DNA from: Hungatella hathewayi WAL-18680
GTDB lineage: Bacteria; Bacillota; Clostridia; Lachnospirales; Lachnospiraceae
Assembly (NCBI RefSeq): GCF_000235505.1
Contig: NZ_JH379031.1
Span: 58,103-122,102, forward strand
DNA: 64,000 bases
Direction of reading: 5' to 3'
The notes under the pieces are model-generated. The model ran no database searches. It had not been told where the DNA came from and saw only the letters and a program-made list of their open reading frames with translations. Numbering within the stretch: position 1 is the first letter of the stretch; the number at the start of each line of letters is the position of its first letter. Of this stretch, positions 61,722 through 64,000 are shown piece by piece. Both the position numbers and the translations under genes were made by a program.

Positions 61722-62396
61722 ATGACTATGACTATGAAAGAATTATTAAGCACCCATTATCCCTTCTGGAACCATTTAAGCGAAGAGGAACAGCAAGCTT
61801 TCGTAACCTGCTCCACGATTCAGGAATACAAAAAAGGAAATCTTCTTCAGGATAAACACCATCACTGCCTGGGCATCTTTCTCGTGCAGTCCGGACAAGT
61901 GCGTGTCTACATCCAATCAGATGAAGGAAGGGAGATTACCCTGTTCCGCATCAACCCCAACGAGATATGCACGCTGTCAGCCGGCTGTGTCATGGAAGAA
62001 ATCTCTTTTGAAATCATGATGGAAGCCACTGAGGACTCCGTCCTCCTTATCTCCGGAACCCCATGTCTGCGCCGCCTGATGGGCAGCAACCTCTACATGG
62101 AAAATTATATTTACAAGCACATTGCCGAGCATTTCTCCGACGTGATGTGGGCCATCTCCGAGATACTGTTCAAAAGCTTTGACAAACGTCTGGCCGGATA
62201 TCTGGAGGATGAAAAACTCAACCGCAAATCCACCACCATCCAGGCCACCCACGATGAGATAGCCAAAGAACTGGGCAGCGCAAGGGAAGTTGTATCACGG
62301 ATGTTGAAATATTTTGAAAAAGAAGGTATTGTCTCCCTCTCCCGGGGAACCATCCAGATAACCAATGAGGCAAAGCTGAGAGCCCTGGCCCTATAA
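61722..62396 (+). CDS. Crp/Fnr family transcriptional regulator
   Basis: This 224-residue protein has an N-terminal cyclic-nucleotide-binding-like barrel (LGIFLVQSGQVRVYIQSDEGREITLFR) and a C-terminal winged helix with ATHDEIAKELGSAREVVSRML (about 175-195). There is a Cys in the barrel (EICTLSAGCVMEE) but not the four-Cys Fnr cluster pattern. Three in-frame ATG codons occur at 61722, 61728 and 61734. A 76-residue protein is encoded 44 bases downstream. Confidence 0.9.
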   Translation: MTMTMKELLSTHYPFWNHLSEEEQQAFVTCSTIQEYKKGNLLQDKHHHCLGIFLVQSGQVRVYIQSDEGREITLFRINPNEICTLSAGCVMEEISFEIMMEATEDSVLLISGTPCLRRLMGSNLYMENYIYKHIAEHFSDVMWAISEILFKSFDKRLAGYLEDEKLNRKSTTIQATHDEIAKELGSAREVVSRMLKYFEKEGIVSLSRGTIQITNEAKLRALAL

Positions 62397-62440
62397 TCAG
62401 GGCATCGATAATAGATATCAGAAAAGAGGCAGGATAAAAC

Positions 62441-62671
62441 ATGAGAACCATCGAATTCAAAATGGAACGTCAGGGCCTGGTCGAAATAGGCCAGGAAGTG
62501 GAGGTCACAGAGCGGGTAGGCACCAGCAGCTGCAGCTACATCATAGAGCCCGCAGTTGCCATGTCCGGCTGCTATACCGGCCGTGACCGCATCAAATCCA
62601 CCCACGGCATCGTGAAGGACATCAAAAACAATGACCGCGGCTACTACGTCATCGTAGACTTTGATGAGTAA
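62441..62671 (+). CDS. Small protein of unknown function downstream of Crp/Fnr regulator
   Basis: This 76-residue acidic cytoplasmic protein starts RTIEFKMERQGLVEIGQEV and ends DRGYYVIVDFDE. Alternating hydrophobic residues suggest a small beta-barrel. Two cysteines lie in SSCSYIIEP and MSGCYTG. I do not recognise a family. It is preceded by a plausible GGCAGG-type ribosome binding site and follows the regulator on the same strand, so it may be regulated with it. Confidence 0.65.
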   Translation: MRTIEFKMERQGLVEIGQEVEVTERVGTSSCSYIIEPAVAMSGCYTGRDRIKSTHGIVKDIKNNDRGYYVIVDFDE

Positions 62672-62691
62672 TACACAAATGACCGCATCAC

Positions 62692-62731
62692 AAAAAAGGC
62701 AGAATTCCTTACATTTGCAAGGAATTCTGCC
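62692..62731 (-). terminator. Terminator of the rRNA-tRNA operon
   Basis: On the minus strand GGCAGAATTCCTT and AAGGAATTCTGCC form a perfect 13-bp stem with an 8-base loop, followed by six T residues (62697-62692). It lies just after the tRNA-Lys gene. Confidence 0.88.
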
Positions 62732-62742
62732 TTCTACATTGC

Positions 62743-62815
62743 TGAGACATCGGGGATTCGAACCCCGGACAACTTGATTAAAAGTCAAGTGCTCTACCGA
62801 CTGAGCTAATATCCC
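62743..62815 (-). tRNA. tRNA-Lys (anticodon UUU)
   Basis: The minus strand folds as a 73-nt cloverleaf with TAGCTCAGTCGGTAGAGC D-arm, anticodon loop CTTTTAA and GGTTCGAATCC T-arm. The acceptor stem has two G-U pairs. The genomic 3' end is A-GCA, not CCA. Confidence 0.95.
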
Positions 62816-62835
62816 ATATTATTTAATTAAAAATA

Positions 62836-62908
<73 letters not shown>

Positions 62909-62960
62909 ACGTTCATGCATGTCCATCCAATGTTCAAAAAACAAAGGGTTACATGCGAAA

Positions 62961-63034
<74 letters not shown>

Positions 63035-63094
63035 ACAATTATAAAATTATTATATGCAGCAAACTTAGATTTTATGACTCCAGTTTGTTGCGAG

Positions 63095-63176
63095 TGGGGG
63101 AAGGTGGATTCGAACCACCGAAAGCACAGCTAACAGATTTACAGTCTGCCCCCTTTGGCCACTCGGGAATTCCCCC
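63095..63176 (-). tRNA. tRNA-Tyr (anticodon GUA)
   Basis: An 82-nt class II tRNA with a long variable arm, anticodon loop CTGTAAA and acceptor GGGGGAA/TTCCCCC. CCA is not encoded. Confidence 0.95.
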
Positions 63177-63200
63177 ATGATGTCCTATTGTTTAGAACAA

Positions 63201-63273
63201 AGCCGATGATCGGACTCGAACCGATAACCTGCTGATTACAAATCAGCTGCTCTGCCAATTGAGCCACATCGGC
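63201..63273 (-). tRNA. tRNA-Thr (anticodon UGU)
   Basis: A 73-nt cloverleaf with acceptor GCCGATG/CATCGGC, anticodon stem CTGAT/ATCAG holding UGU, and T-loop TTCGAGT. CCA is not encoded. Confidence 0.95.
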
Positions 63274-63308
63274 ATTATCATGCCTTGTTCAGTTATTTAC
63301 ATAAGGAA

Positions 63309-63381
63309 TGGGACCTATAGGGCTCGAACCTATGACCCTCTGCTTGTAAGGCAGATGCTCTCCCAGCTGAGCTAAGATCCC
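63309..63381 (-). tRNA. tRNA-Val (anticodon UAC)
   Basis: A 73-nt cloverleaf with anticodon loop CTTACAA in a TCTGC/GCAGA stem and T-loop TTCGAGC. CCA is not encoded. Confidence 0.95.
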
Positions 63382-63404
63382 TCAATCATATATTCCATTA
63401 CAAA

Positions 63405-63478
63405 CGACCCGGATGGGACTCGAACCCACGACCTCCGCCGTGACAGGGCGGCGCTCTAACCAACTGAGCCACCAGGCC
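63405..63478 (-). tRNA. tRNA-Asp (anticodon GUC)
   Basis: A 74-nt cloverleaf with acceptor GGCCTGG/CCGGGTC, anticodon loop CTGTCAC in a CCGCC/GGCGG stem, and discriminator G as expected for Asp. It lies about 97 bases after the 23S rRNA end. Confidence 0.95.
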
Positions 63479-63575
63479 AAACCTAAAGGTTTATGTCACA
63501 AAACATATACCCTCAAAACCACACATTGCTATATACCTTATCATCCGTTCTTACTTCCTCTACCTAAACCAACTT

Positions 63576-64000
<425 letters not shown>

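Noticed and set aside
63481..63575. A 5S rRNA gene between 23S rRNA and tRNA-Asp
   Set aside because: The gap is shorter than a 5S gene and contains no 5S-like conserved stretch.

Overview
The window looks like chromosomal DNA of a strictly anaerobic, low-GC-lineage Firmicute, most likely a Lachnospiraceae (Enterocloster/Lachnoclostridium-like gut Clostridia). The reasons are an S. pneumoniae/Clostridia-type fatty-acid operon with FabK and a fused AccD-AccA, the tmk-holB-ricT-trmN-rsmI housekeeping block, PRD/EIIA activators beside PTS operons, many Dpp-type ABC importers, and typical Firmicute ribosome binding sites and sigma-A promoters. The genus is inference. I see no phage, transposon, plasmid or CRISPR material.

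Layout. 1-3907 (minus): a peptide/nickel-class ABC importer running off the left edge, with a strong promoter and a leader of about 200 nt. 4364-8547 (plus): a stand-alone UvrA paralogue, then a two-gene unit of an adenosine-deaminase-like protein and a PhzF isomerase. 8554-19219 (minus): the complete type II fatty-acid synthesis operon fabH-acpP-fabK-fabD-fabG-fabF-accB-fabZ-accC-accDA plus a nitronate-monooxygenase-like gene. A divergent MarR regulator (FabT candidate, 19504) and two TTTGA-N3-TCAAA palindromes suggest FabT-type control. 20170-27296 (plus): a membrane-anchored alpha/beta hydrolase, a MarR-flavodoxin pair with a striking double palindrome, topoisomerase III, a homocysteine methyltransferase-like protein and a LysR regulator. 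27319-36795 (minus): a DUF554 membrane protein, then a catabolic cluster of beta-propeller glycosidase-like protein, N-acetylneuraminate-lyase-like aldolase, YhcH/NanQ-like protein and a complete Dpp-type ABC importer. This is probably for sialic acid or a related acidic sugar.

37073-39742 (minus): an ECF sigma / RsgI-like anti-sigma operon that begins with a Cys/His-rich secreted peptide and ends with a CAP-domain protein carrying cell-wall-binding repeats. 39854-44791: a SIS-domain protein and a PRD activator divergent from an ascorbate-type PTS (IIA, IIB, IIC). 44956-48727 (plus): XpaC-TelA, SdpI, and a TipA-like MerR regulator with a 19-bp-spacer promoter. 48796-52806 (minus): a fructose-type PTS in separate IIA, IIC and IIB genes, with a second PRD activator. 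52915-58693 (minus): the housekeeping block rsmI, trmN-like, ricT, holB, tmk and a YaaO-like PLP enzyme. 58879-62671: thioredoxin, a DUF2975-XRE-DUF4173 operon, a Crp/Fnr regulator and a small conserved-looking protein. 62743-64000 (minus): seven tRNA genes directly downstream of a 23S rRNA gene, with no 5S rRNA gene between.

Most genes are ordinary metabolism. The least explained are the Cys/His-rich peptide / ECF operon, the sialic-acid-like cluster with its unassigned glycosidase, the hydrolase-membrane fusion, the double MarR operator and the 5S-less rRNA-tRNA junction.
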